From assembly GCA_025618425.1 (NCBI GenBank), contig CM046838.1, positions 18,777,880 to 18,841,879 on the forward strand: a stretch of 64,000 bases of DNA, in the 5' to 3' direction. The DNA comes from Heliocidaris tuberculata (taxonomy: Eukaryota > Echinodermata > Echinoidea > Camarodonta > Echinometridae). The notes beneath the pieces are model-generated. The model was not told the DNA's origin and made no database searches. It saw nothing but the letters and a program-made list of their open reading frames with translations. Shown piece after piece: positions 1-11,504 of the stretch. Each line of letters opens with the position of its first letter. Position 1 is the stretch's first letter. Position numbers and translations under genes: made by a program.

Positions 1-189
1 AAAAAATCGGACTTACGCCCGATTTCATGAGGGACGTACGCGCAGTGTGTTAACAAGCGACGGAGCGTGCCAGTGACAACACTACATCAAGCATGGCCTA
101 CCCCCGAATATCCGGCCAAATCAATCTGTTGACTAGTCAAGTAGCTGGAGATGGGATCGAGAAAACGAGTGGACTATAAAAATTAAGTG

Positions 190-540
190 AAAAGGAGGCA
201 GAGGGAGTGGATAAATAAAAAGCAGGGAAGTAGTGAGAAAGGAAATGATATACAAAAAAAAAGAATAAAGAAAGAAAGGGACAGAAAGAAAGCGAGAGAG
301 AGGGAGAAAGAGAGAGAGAGAGAGAGAGGGAGAAAGAGAGAGAGAGAGAGAGAGGAAGTAAGAGAGGGAGAGAGAGAATAGACGAGCGAAAATGGGAGAG
401 AGATGGGGATGGGCAGAGAGAGACAGGAAAATAGAGAAAGTTGGGTAGAGATAGAGAAGCGGGGAGAGGGGGATAGGGACAGATGGTGATAGGGTATTAT
501 ATAATGGAGAGAGAGAAAGAGAGAAAGGGGGGGGGGAGAA
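190..540. repeat. GA-rich low-complexity tract
   Basis: The plus strand is almost pure purine with many runs of (GA)n and GAAA variants, ending in a poly-G run near 528-537. Long ORFs on both strands here (Arg/Glu-rich forward, Ser/Leu-rich reverse) are consequences of the repeat and are not treated as genes. Confidence 0.95.
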
Positions 541-545
541 GAAAT

Positions 546-2070
546 GCCAAGAGCTGCTGTTTTTTTCAAAGGATCAATAGAGAGATCAAAGTCGCTCTAT
601 TTATTATTATAGAAAGTAACTCCTTTGACAGCCTAGTGGCATCTAGGCGAGATATTTGATTGAATTTCAAAGACCATACAGGCGAATAACGAGTTCATGG
701 GAGCGAACGAATACACAGGCAAATAAAGAATTGATTTATATCATAATTGATTGATTCTCAGAAAGTCTAGTTTTTAAGAACATCACACCCTCATCTCGTT
801 GTAAGTCGTGTTAGATGATAAAGGAAAATATTAAGAAACACCGAAGAGCGAGAGAAAATTGTCCACGTCTTTGCGAGAAATGAATATGATTACATCCACA
901 CGAGAGTAGTAATTTCAAAGGAATTATTACACCCTCGTGAACATACGTCATCATCATAGAGTTTAATCACAATTGCTATACATCGTAATGCTGTGTCCAT
1001 TGTGACATAAGGAATAAGGATTAATTAAAATCATTCATGCGTACTGCAACTGGGCATGGTTACAATTATTAGCCCTGTTTCCATGTCAAGTCAAAGCAAT
1101 GCCTTGATATGAAATATGATGTAAAGCTCTGAAAGGCATAATAGTATTGCTTTTTGGTAAGGACCAAAAATCAAGTTCTTACAGAAATCAACTAAACCAT
1201 ACATTAAATGTTAATGACTGTTTAAATATAATGCACATCTGCCAAAATGAATTCAAACTAAAAACGTGATAGCATCTGAAAAATGGGTACACAATGAAAG
1301 ATGAGCTAATTCCATTCTTTTTTGAGCGGTTGAGAGTCGGGAGTCAATTAGAATACGTCACCATGCTACGTAATTGGTACTTTTATCGCATCCGATTTCA
1401 ACATTTTTGCTTTTCATATTCAGCCTGTTCTAAGCAACCCATTTGCAGGTCGATAAACAACACAGAATTATTCTCGAGCCATTTCCCTTCGAAATAAAAA
1501 CTTTTCATTATAGAATCCTAGATTTCTATACCTTCAACATTTATGCGAGATAAAATTGATATAATAATGAAAACAGTGCGAGTTAAGTCATTTTACAGTT
1601 TTCCTAGTTAAATCTATGTTTGCAAACATTTGTTCTGGGTAAATTTATTAGAAAACTTCAATTATTAATTTTTTTCTTCAAAATATTGAGTACCGGTAAA
1701 TCAATTTAATGTAACTGTACCCTATACCGATTTATCTATTTCCCCCTTCTCGCCATCTCCATTTCGTCTCTAAGACCCTCCTTGAGGCATAATCACGCTC
1801 TCATCATCACCTTTGCACGGATATTTTCCTCTGCTTAGATTTAATTCGTCTTTCTGCTGCAGGCTCATGCCTCTTCGCCTTTTTTTCAAAATTTTATTTT
1901 TAAAGTGTTTTGCTGCAATTCTATCGATCCCGTTGTCACCATCCGTTCGGCTTGACGGGGTGAATTCAGGATGACCGGACACCGCGTATCACTCTTCTAG
2001 AATAATGAATTTTTCATACAATTCCAAGTACACAGAAGAAAATTTATTTCCTCTGATTCACTCGTCTCCG
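546..2070. other. AT-rich unique sequence, no gene seen
   Basis: I see no exon with convincing splice signals, no repeat family and no RNA gene here. The ORF at 1294-1497 (67 codons) is of a length expected by chance in AT-rich DNA and lacks recognisable motifs. Confidence 0.6.
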
Positions 2071-2284
2071 CAGTGGCGTATCCGGTGTTCTTTTTAACGG
2101 GGGGGGGGGGGGGGGGGTAGGGAAGCACACTCATGTTTTCTGGGGGTAGCTCACGCCGGTGCAATAAGGGTAGGAGCAAGTAGACAGGAAGAGGTATGGG
2201 GTGGGAGGGGCCATCACATTTGCCTGGGCAGGGTACACATAATTGGCTGACGGGAGGCACGTGCCCCCTATGCCCCAGCCACTG
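2071..2284. mobile_element. Degenerate hAT-like non-autonomous element with poly-G
   Basis: The left end reads CAGTGGCGTATCCGG and the right end reads AGCCACTG, a short imperfect terminal inverted repeat. A 19-base G run (2099-2117) lies just inside the left end. The same CAGTGGCG-type ends with adjacent G or C runs occur at 37362 and 46570, which supports a family. I could not find a clear target-site duplication, so the right boundary is uncertain. Confidence 0.45.
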
Positions 2285-2661
2285 CTCCCTATTGGTGATC
2301 TCATGTGTGAAAATGTTTTCTTGATGAATGCTATAAAATGTATTTACATGACTATTATCACCCAATACCTAGGTAACATACAGAGAAGGATACCCTATAC
2401 TTGCCAACCGCAAAATTGACTTCTCAATATTTATTGAGAGTCGTCAACCTTTTGTCATTTAACTCGATACCTCAATCATCATTATTTATACATTCAATTC
2501 ATTCATATTTCCATCACCGGATATGACATGAAAATTTGCTTTGCTGATAAGAGTGAAAAATTATAAAAAAGGTCGTGCAGTTCTTACATGTCTAACAACG
2601 CTAACTCAACATGCTCCAGGAACATGAAGGAGTACCAAAACTTAGTTATTACAATAACACG

Positions 2662-2836
2662 ATAAAAACTACTTTCGAAAAATAAACTCAAGGGCAATTT
2701 CAAAGGCCTATTGTACTGCCCATAGAAATCAGGTTCAGATTACGTAATACACCATTATAATGTTCGCACATTTCTAAAGGTGATAGACAGGGCTATTGAA
2801 ATTGTCTTGAGTTTATTTTTCGAAAGTAGTTTTTAT
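2662..2836. repeat. Inverted repeat with about 42-bp arms
   Basis: The arm at 2662-2703 (containing ACTACTTTCGAAAAATAAAC) recurs as its reverse complement at 2796-2836 with only a few differences. The intervening loop is about 92 bp. No TIR family or coding potential is recognised; it may be a foldback element or an inverted duplication. Confidence 0.7.
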
Positions 2837-3059
2837 AATATATACTCACTGAAAAGAAAAATAATTGTAATATACCCTCGACTCCTTTGTTTTTCAGCAA
2901 TATTTCTATATTTTTCTTTCTTTTATAATTGCCACCTTTCTCCCGCGATTCTCTCTTTCTGTTGTGCTATTCTCAGTATATTTACCCCCCCCCCCCAACT
3001 GACACTTGCAGAATAAAACTTTTTGCACAAAATAAACCAACTTAAAGAGAAATTTGAGA

Positions 3060-3400
3060 TCTGGTAAAGGTGAAAATCATTTGTGAGCTTTCTCATTCGT
3101 TTTACGTTAATTTGGAAGAATATCATAGATAACAATTTTCCCTGGAATGGATGACTTTTTAGATTATTGCCCTCATCTTAGAAATGTGACGAGAAATAGA
3201 TGAAAATTTGTGTGGACCAAACTTTCATGCCACATGTGTTGCTAGTCCCATATACCCATTTCTATGAGCAGTGCATGTGATTATCAAAAAGACTGAGTCA
3301 ATTTCTCATCGTTTGATGATTTAAAAATTCACAGTATACATCGATTTCTTTATACAACACAATCAACTTTTCCCAATTGCTTATATACAGTTTCTTTCAT
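3060..3400. repeat. Dispersed repeat, copy 1
   Basis: This stretch shares an ordered series of matches with 50521-50860: a shared start ending in TTGTGAGCTTTCTC, then ATGCCACATGTGT, GTCCCATATACCCATTTCT and CACAGTAT, with similar spacing and intervening divergence. It is an old dispersed repeat. No ORF or terminal structure is evident. Confidence 0.65.
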
Positions 3401-4426
3401 AATACAACCGGATGACCAGTACTCAACTTCATCTATAAATGATCCCGTCCAGCCCAGTAAACTTATAATAATAGTTAGGTTCCTGTACTTTCTACACTGC
3501 TCGGCTTATTTTGCAATATTTCATTTACAACTTAACCCAGGTGAGTATATGTTTCTACGTTTTCTTCTTCATTCAGATGAATTGGATCGATACCAGGTGC
3601 TCCTGATTCACTGAAATGAAACACTTTTGTTTTCTTTTCTCCTTAGGGCTTTCAGTTGCAAGAAGTAATCCGCACGCTGTGAAATAGAATGAATGATTCG
3701 ACTCATCTGGATAATTTTCATAACCTTGCCAAATCAATAACCATATCGTCTCCATACCTCACGATTACGACATCATTATACACTGACCTGCAAAACGATG
3801 ACATGACACAATTTTATGATGTATGTTATTAGATACTTTCCCAAAGATTCATTTTGTCATTTCATGTTTGGGGAAGATGAAAGACTAAGCACTGAAACCT
3901 TAAAAAGGAATTTCTTTAGTTTTCCCTTTTATTGTACCTACGTGCAGTAGTCATGGTAGTACAAATCGAAAAGAAATCAGCCTTTCCCGTCATCTTTCAG
4001 TTTTTGATGTGTCATACAGAAAGAGGTCTCAATTGGGGCCATTAACTGACAAATTTAGGCCTGCCGTCAGGCCAATCGTAAACCTGAATTGAGCGATCTT
4101 CGCCAAATAAGGGCGAAACTTTTATCATAGTCAGGACTTATCTTGTTTTTCCTGTCGCAGTTCTGGATGGCGATGATTGAATACAGTCGTTCCTTGGCGC
4201 CTATCTAAGACAAGCCGTGACATCGTCGTGCTCACTCCTCGCTCAGCTAATGTTTAAATGATTGATATCGGCAAGAAATGGAACTCGCCGATCACTTCGT
4301 CTTTTTAAAGATTTAATTTAACCAATGTTCTTCAACAATTGGCCCATTTACCATGCATGTTTTCGGTACGGTCCAAGAAATCGCATGTTTACTCAAATCG
4401 CAATGTTTCGGCGGAAGTTGCGTAGA
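3401..4426. other. Unique AT-rich sequence, no gene seen
   Basis: Nothing recognisable apart from the flank of the duplicated block. ORFs at 3573-3755 (minus) and 4353-4538 (plus) are short and featureless, and the latter runs into a SINE. Confidence 0.5.
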
Positions 4427-4738
4427 AAATACGTCATACCTAATGATAATTAGTGCTATTTTTGCCCAGGGTAGCCCGATCAGTACCATTATTGTTCTGC
4501 CCGAGGGCCATGTAATCATATTATTACCCCGGCCATAGCCCGGCTATGGAATTCAAACATTCAAGGATATTTCCCCCCTATATACCGGGTATCCATTTAC
4601 TTCATCTGGATGGAGAGTGGTAAATATAGATTATAGCCTTGCAAAAGGACATTGGTGCCGTGGCAGGGATTCGAACCCCGTACCTTGTGCTACAAAGTCC
4701 GGGGACTATAGACCACAACACCTCCACATATTATCTAA
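4427..4738 (-). mobile_element. tRNA-derived SINE
   Basis: Read on the minus strand from about 4738, the head contains a tRNA-like segment with a perfect RNA polymerase III B box GGTTCGAATCC near 4670 and an A-box-like GTGGTCTATAG about 45 bases upstream. It is followed by a body with TTTGCAAGGC, CTCTCCATCCAG and AATGGATACCCGG, the same order of motifs seen in the SINE at 52890. The 3' end is not defined. There is no intact tRNA cloverleaf, so this is not called as a tRNA gene. Confidence 0.75.
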
Positions 4739-5417
4739 ATCAACCGTAACCATGCCATATGGCGATGTTTGGATCATAATGTAACTGGGCATAAAATCTC
4801 CAGTTTCTTGTATTTCAGTGATTACCCTCCTCATGACTCATAATTGGGGCTAAATAATTATAAGCTCAAAATACTGATGGCCACTTTGTATCCGGGGAAG
4901 AGGATTAGAAGATGGTTTCAGTGTTCCAGTTGGGGAGACTGGCAACGACTTCCCCAAGGTTCCTTGGCTTTCCATCATTCTTAAGCAGTCAAATCTTTCC
5001 ACTCAAACAGAGCATCGGCAAAAGTTCATGTGACATATTAAAAAAAAAGCAATAAAGTAATATTTTCTTAGTGGAAGTTCATCTTCTAAAGTAACTGTCT
5101 TCTTGTTCAGTGATCTTATTTCTTGGACTTTTTTCTTAGACAGCATGAAAAGTGAATTGAAGATTAGTGCCGAAGGGGAATAGAAAATACAGTAAAAATG
5201 AGAAAAAATAGGGAAAAGGTGAAAGAGAAAATAGAATAAGAAAATAATAATAAGAAGTTGCATTTGCATCAACAACAAAAAAGAAAGAATAAATAATAAT
5301 AATTAAAAAAAAACATGAGGAGAAGATTACAAAGAGTGAATTCATTGTTTTTGTTGGTAGGATTTGAAAAAAAATACCAAGTAGAATAACAAAAGGACAG
5401 GGAAAAGAACTAGAAAA

Positions 5418-5450
5418 TAAGAGAGAGAGAGAGAGAGAGAAAAAAAAAAA
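5418..5450. repeat. (GA)n/(A)n simple repeat
   Basis: A short GA run is followed by poly-A, inside the duplicated block. It generates the Ser/Phe-rich minus-strand ORF at 5136-5510. Confidence 0.9.
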
Positions 5451-5506
5451 GGATGATGAATGATGGGGAGACAAGATGTTCCAAACCACAGCTATTGATC
5501 TTTTTC

Positions 5507-6047
5507 TCATGACTTCGTAATATCCATGCTCGTCGGTGCTTTATTGCAAATACTCCTTAAATGATTAATCCCCACATAAATGATCCGCTCAACCAGAATT
5601 GTCACTGATACTTTGACTTCACCGACAAACAACTTCCTACACCCGACAACAGTGCAGATGCCGATCATTGAGATTGTGACTTCGGCGGCAACCCAAGCCA
5701 TCCATGGATGACTTAGGTTACTTTATTTGACAGCTTTTGATTCAATGGAGTTTTTAATTTCATTTTCCTCCCCAACAATGCACCATCAAACGGTTTTAAT
5801 CACTACCTCACTAACCGGATCCATACATTTGCGGTAGTGCCCTGCTTCCATTCGCCCGATAGAAACTGCCCTTGAAGAGGAACTTTGGCCGATCATCGAT
5901 GCCAGGGAGTGTGATGTTTCTGTTTTTGTCGACAGGATACCGTTACAAAACCTCCGAAGGTTTCTCATCTGATTTTTCTTATACCCTCGTCTCCAATGTT
6001 TCACGATTAACATGTCTGCCGAGACTCCACGTCGTATTATACTCCCG
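5507..6047 (-). pseudogene. Possible decayed coding segment
   Basis: Two minus-strand ORFs (6013-5786 and 5701-5507) lie in the same frame, separated by 84 bases that contain only one further stop. The frame from about 6047 to 5507 is thus about 180 codons with two internal stops, fewer than expected for this composition. The downstream part has a hydrophobic, membrane-segment-like stretch (VAAEVTISMIGICTVVG); the upstream part is polar and Ser-rich (SHSLASMIGQSSSS). No family is recognised and splice sites are unconvincing. Both stops are also present in the second copy at 60079-60619, so they are not sequencing errors unique to one copy. It could equally be chance. Confidence 0.2.
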
Positions 6048-6346
6048 TAAGCAGCTTATGCTATGATCCAACCGCAATCCTCATGAATTAACCATAGCAA
6101 ACCAAGATTATTGCCCTTTCTTCAGTGTCCATATTCATGTCTTTTCTTTTCCTTTGTTCTTTTTTTTTTGTTTTGTTCTTGCTTGTGAGCTACCGTACCT
6201 GAAGCTATGAATCTGTAAATATTGCTGCCAGGAGGGGAAGGGAAGGGAGCAGGTTCCTTATAAATATTTTTTATGCTTTGTCCTTAGAAATGCGTCGAAA
6301 AAATTATATACATTGTGTATACGCCGAAAAAAAATTGATTAACTGA

Positions 6347-6350
<4 letters not shown>

Positions 6351-6392
<42 letters not shown>
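6351..6392. repeat. (GA)21 microsatellite
   Basis: A perfect 42-bp GA run. The corresponding tract in the second block copy (60924-60965) is also 42 bp. Confidence 0.97.
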
Positions 6393-6396
<4 letters not shown>

Positions 6397-6962
6397 CTAA
6401 TACAATAAAAAATGTAAAAATGTCTAAGCTCACTCGCTTTGCTCGCTTCACCAAATAAGAAAACATGTGTTGTAATTGTAAAAATACATTTATTCCTAAC
6501 AATTAACAATCCCTCGCTCGCATTAATAGCCAAGGGCACGAGTCTGTCCCGAATTTTCCTTACGGTATAAACGGCAAAGATCACGAAAGAACTACGGACA
6601 ACCAAACTTTATTGCTATCATTACATTTATCATCACCACCACCACCATATATGTCGCATGCGTGGTTTTAGTTATTAAATCTGGGTTCCCTGCTCCCCCC
6701 CCCCCCCTCCATAATGAAAATCTTGTTATGCGTCTAACGATCGAAACGTTCAAGGCTCGATTTGCTCGTTCCGTCATCTGAAGAAGACAATCTTTTTAAA
6801 AGTCAAACAAGACAGAAATATTTAGCTTAGAGCTTTCTAGATATGCATTTATAAATATTAACAATAATTGCCTGATGTTTAAAAAAAAAAAATCTCTAGG
6901 CATTAAACGTCTCAGTACAATGTCTTGCCCTCTGGTCATTCGAAAGCAATAGCGTAGTGGGG

Positions 6963-7002
6963 TGCGGTGGTGGTGGTGGTGGTGGTGGTGGGGGGGGGGG
7001 GG
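6963..7002. repeat. (GGT)n followed by poly-G
   Basis: About eight GGT units run into a G tract. The His/Pro-rich reverse ORF at 6796-7041 is a product of this repeat. Confidence 0.95.
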
Positions 7003-7591
7003 TGGCAACAAGATATCCCTGCATATTTTTTTCCTGACCAAGACAGTGTACCATTGGTAACTTAAACTGCGAAAGACTTATTTATATATTCCGAGAACTT
7101 TGCATCTTTTATACCATAGTCTGTCATTCATCTAAATCCCAATTGCCCGTGCTCTGTCACAACCTGCTCCTCAATACGGATTAATAATCTCAATAGCCCC
7201 TCTCTCACTTTGAAGATTATCCGTGCCAAAACTCACATCTAGCCATATTCGACAAGACCTGTACATCTTTTCAAAAAAGCGCAATAAAAAAAATTAAAAA
7301 TGGAGACAAAACGACGCTTGCCAATAAATTAAGCAGAAATGTTTGTCTCGTGGAAAATGAAATAAAATGGAACTATGAACTCCCTTTCATTCACCTCCTA
7401 TATTTGATCAAGTAATGGTGATCTATTATAGGGTTGGATGCGGATGCGGATTGGTATTTTGGGGTGATGCCATGCGTGATTAGATGATGATACGGATCAG
7501 ACTATAAATGTATAAGCATTGGACACTGATAATTAGAAGATGAAAGGGAAATATTCATTCAAGCTTTGGACGTTAACCTGCATTTCACAGG

Positions 7592-7660
7592 ATCTCTCTC
7601 TCTCTCTCTCTCTCACTCTTTCTTTCTCCCTGTGACTCTGTCTCTGTCTCTCTTTCTCTC
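7592..7660. repeat. CT-rich microsatellite
   Basis: A (CT)n core with TTTC and TGTCTCTG interruptions. Confidence 0.95.
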
Positions 7661-8749
7661 TCGTTGGCATGGTAGAAAAACAAACTTGCTGACATTTTTT
7701 TTTTTTTTTACATATTCATCACCAAATGCATGACCAAGAAACAAATACAAAGTTGTTTATTTGCTACACACATGCCCCATAGTAACAAAGTTATGTTATC
7801 ATGTTAGATAAACCCGAGTTTTGATGAATTTATAAAGTTTGTATTTCCAACATGAATACAATAAAAGTTTGTATTTCCGTATGCTCGCACATAATAGATA
7901 TATGTTCATGGAAATGGCATCGTCTTGAGTGATAATGAATGAATGAATGCGCTTCTTCTATCGACAAACATTTTGAAAGTACATCGGAACTGTACGAAAC
8001 AACTTAAATCCTCCACGTCCCGTTTTAGTTTGCGTAGAATAATATAGCACAGAGTGATCTAAAAATTGTATAGGCTTCACTTAAACATTGGAAAGAATAA
8101 TGTTGTTTGAAACCATTAAACGCATCATTCTACTTCAATCTATACTGTCTATACTCTTTATTAACCACCATGTTTATAGGATATCAGATTTCATTAACAT
8201 GATTTCAGGGAGAATGCGTTTTTGTTTAATGTTAGGTTTTTTATGCTTATCATGCTTTATATGAAATTTACATCTTTAAGCATCAGTGGTGTATGTAATC
8301 GACAATGACAGATGGAAATGTATTGCCAAAGCCGCAAAGCTCAGGATGATGATTTGTATACCCATCAGTTGTGGTATATAGAGGTTTTTATACAAATTAA
8401 AAAAAAAAAAAAAAACCACCGTATGCCAAATGCTTGGAATAATTGTCTCTGCCATGCACACGTAATAATGAACTGAAGCGAATTATTACATACCGTCTGA
8501 ATCTGGCATCATTCTGCCTGTAACAGATGAACGACATTACCGTAAAAAGTCATTATGGGTTTTCGTTTTTGATACATTGAACACAGAAATTTAAAAAAAA
8601 AAGAAGAAGAAGAAGGGGAGAAAAAAGCCATCTTGGATTTCAAAATGGTGTCTGTAAAATAATTAAATTTTCTCATAATTTCTTATATATTTTTTCCGTA
8701 ATCGGTTTCGGAATCTAATTCCAGTTTGGCATAACCTTGTGTATGCCTA

Positions 8750-8821
8750 TCCCTCTCTCTCTTTCTCTCTCTCTCCCTCTCTCTCTCTTTGTATGTGTGT
8801 GTGTGTGTGAGGGGGGGGGGT
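8750..8821. repeat. Compound (CT)n-(GT)n-(G)n repeat
   Basis: CT-rich run, then GT dinucleotides, then a run of Gs. It is conserved in order in the second block copy. Confidence 0.95.
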
Positions 8822-9027
8822 GTATAGTTTTTTTAAATTGCATCATATGTTTGCACTTTCTTTGGATGAGAATGAAAAATATTTTGTTTTCATTTTAAAA
8901 AACCAAGTAAATTTCTCCTTTTGATATCGCTCGAGCAACATGAAAAAAAAAAGAGATTTTTTTTTTTTACATTTTAAGGATGTTCAGATGTCAATGTGAT
9001 AACATGTGACCACTGCATCCGACTCCA

Positions 9028-9186
9028 GGGCCCCGTCTTATAAAGAGTTGCGATTGATTGCAAATAATTTGCAATTGATATCAATCGCAACTCTGTACTT
9101 AAGAGAAAGGCGATTGGAAATTTGCGATTGATTAGAGGACTTGTGATCGATTCGAATCAATCGCAACTCTTTATAAGACGGGGCCC
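9028..9186. mobile_element. Palindromic MITE, GGGCCCCGTCTTATAAAG family
   Basis: A 159-bp element begins GGGCCCCGTCTTATAAAGAG and ends with the reverse complement, with TIRs extending about 32 bp (GTTGCGATTGATTG inside). Related GATTGATT/AATCAATC motifs fill the interior. It belongs to the broader group of GGGCCCCGT-ended foldbacks seen at 15009, 43439 and 44499. There is no coding capacity, so any mobility would depend on a transposase supplied elsewhere. Confidence 0.85.
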
Positions 9187-11040
9187 AGGTGTCTGGATGA
9201 AAGCTCATTGGAGGAGCAAGATAATTCCATCACCTGATCTGTGATATCATCTTTCGGATTAACCTTATCCCTTGACGCCTTAATCCGACAGCGTGACATG
9301 CGATGAAGATTTCTAATCACACTCTTAGGGAATGTTCAAAAACACTTATCTATGGTATCATCTGTAGGCATTCAGTGACCTTTATGTTTTCACTTATCAT
9401 GAGAAGAATGTTTGGAAATATGCCTTTACCAATATTCCCTCATGCCCCTAATGAATATGTATGGGAAATAAGTTATTCATTTTCTGCAGGATAAGATCAA
9501 TTGAAAAATCAGGATTCAAATTTCAATAGACAGGGGAATGAACATTTGAAAATGAACTATTTTTCGCCATCGATATTCCACCACGGACCCCGAGGGTGAA
9601 CAGGGTCGGTAGTACGGCATTAACCTTCCACTGTTTCAAAGTGACTAATAGCTCTCCTGTCGCAATGAAAGAAGGAAAAGTTCCCCTTTCCACAATTTAA
9701 AAAAAAAAATGCTCTAGCACAAAATAAGGTGCTGCTCGAGCGATTAAAATTCCCCTTTCATGATTTTTTAAGGTTTTTTTTGTTGTTGCTTGATATACCC
9801 TTATTTTTTTCTTGTTGTTCTTGTTGTTGACAATATCATATGCGAACATGCACTCCCATTCTCTGTCCAAGGGTGTAAACGAATATGAAGGCTTTAAACA
9901 CATGCTAGTAAGTTCTTTTTTGTGTCCGTTTCATTTATTCGGAAAGTGCGTTTTTTATTGTGCCCCTCCCTTCGTATTGTGGACTCATTCGACTAGCAAT
10001 GGGATTTATTTAGTCTGAGTGAAAATGCTCCTCGCTCTCATTGCTTATATACCTTCAATATATTCACCTCTTGATACTTCCTGACGCCTTTTGTTTAGTT
10101 TGGGGAAACATACCATAACGACCTTTCCAAGATAATCCATTGAATTAAGACGTCAAGTACAAACTTTCTGCATGCAAAGTAGCTAGCCCTTAACTCCACA
10201 AAAGTATACTTTCGATTGATATGCGTTCATGAAGATGTGAAAACATTTTATCTGAGGTAGAGCGGGTTAAACATACAGGACAGCTAAAAACAATCGGTTT
10301 GCCTGCCTCGTCGTCGGATCCAAAACAAAGAATGCCATTCCCCCCAACATCTTCATAACCTACCAATTGACGTCAAATTGATCCACATAAACGGTGATTG
10401 AACATAGCCGTAGATCAAAGAGGCTTTAGCGGTTGGCGACACTCGGGGTACACCAGAATCAGAAGCATTTGTTCACGTCATTCTTCCATGATCCTTTGAC
10501 AAATATACCACCACCACCGCAGCTGCTCGGAGCCCTTCCATATGCTCCTCATTTGAGGGAATTCTCACAGTTTAAATGAGAAGAAATAAATGGATTTGAG
10601 GAACAATATACTGTGCCGAATTTGGGCCAGCCCCATCTGACCGAGTTTTGTGATGAGCTTGTTTAGTAGTTTTCAACATTCTTGTTAGGCCCTGTCACAT
10701 GATATCACTTATGTTAACCCGCCTGAGTTGTCTTTATGCACTATATCGTTACCGTTTTCATCCCTAAAACTGTAAAACCATTTCTTTCCCGTCGCCTCGT
10801 CAACATGCTCAAAATACAAACATTTCACTCTTTGGAATTCCTTGTTGCAGTCCCATCTCAAGATAAAATTACCCTAATTCTGAAATTTAATCACAATTTT
10901 TGGAACAGAAATTACACAAATGAAAAAATTAACCCAAGCCATAACAGTGAATATAGTATGAAATACACAGTAGATACAAACTATGAAGTGATAATACATG
11001 TATGAAATGATCTACATGTATATATAATTTATTCAAACTT
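9187..11040. other. Unique AT-rich sequence, no gene seen
   Basis: No repeat family or exon stands out. The 89-codon plus ORF at 10736-11005 is non-repetitive but has no motif, no strong splice signal and AT-driven codon content, so I do not call it. Confidence 0.5.
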
Positions 11041-11105
11041 TGCAAAAACTCATCATGGGTGGCAGAAATGGGGCACTATTTACTCCTCTTATTCTTCTTT
11101 CTCAC

Positions 11106-11504
<399 letters not shown>

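Larger units (their letters stand above)
6048..9027. other. Duplicated unique sequence with microsatellites, no gene seen
   Basis: Contents are limited to simple repeats and AT-rich DNA. No exon-like segment with splice signals and sustained coding frame was found on either strand. Confidence 0.5.
4427..9429. repeat. 5-kb duplicated block, copy 1
   Basis: This block matches 59001-64000 nearly base for base over its whole length, in the same orientation. Differences are scattered substitutions, denser in the first 600 bp, and 1-base changes in homopolymers. The (GA)21 microsatellite has the same length in both copies. The match begins exactly at the edge of the 500-N gap before copy 2 and runs to the window end, so the true limits of the duplication are unknown. 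Confidence 0.97.

Noticed and set aside
4660..4738. tRNA gene on the minus strand
   Set aside because: The B box is perfect but the acceptor and anticodon stems do not pair; the SINE body downstream explains it.
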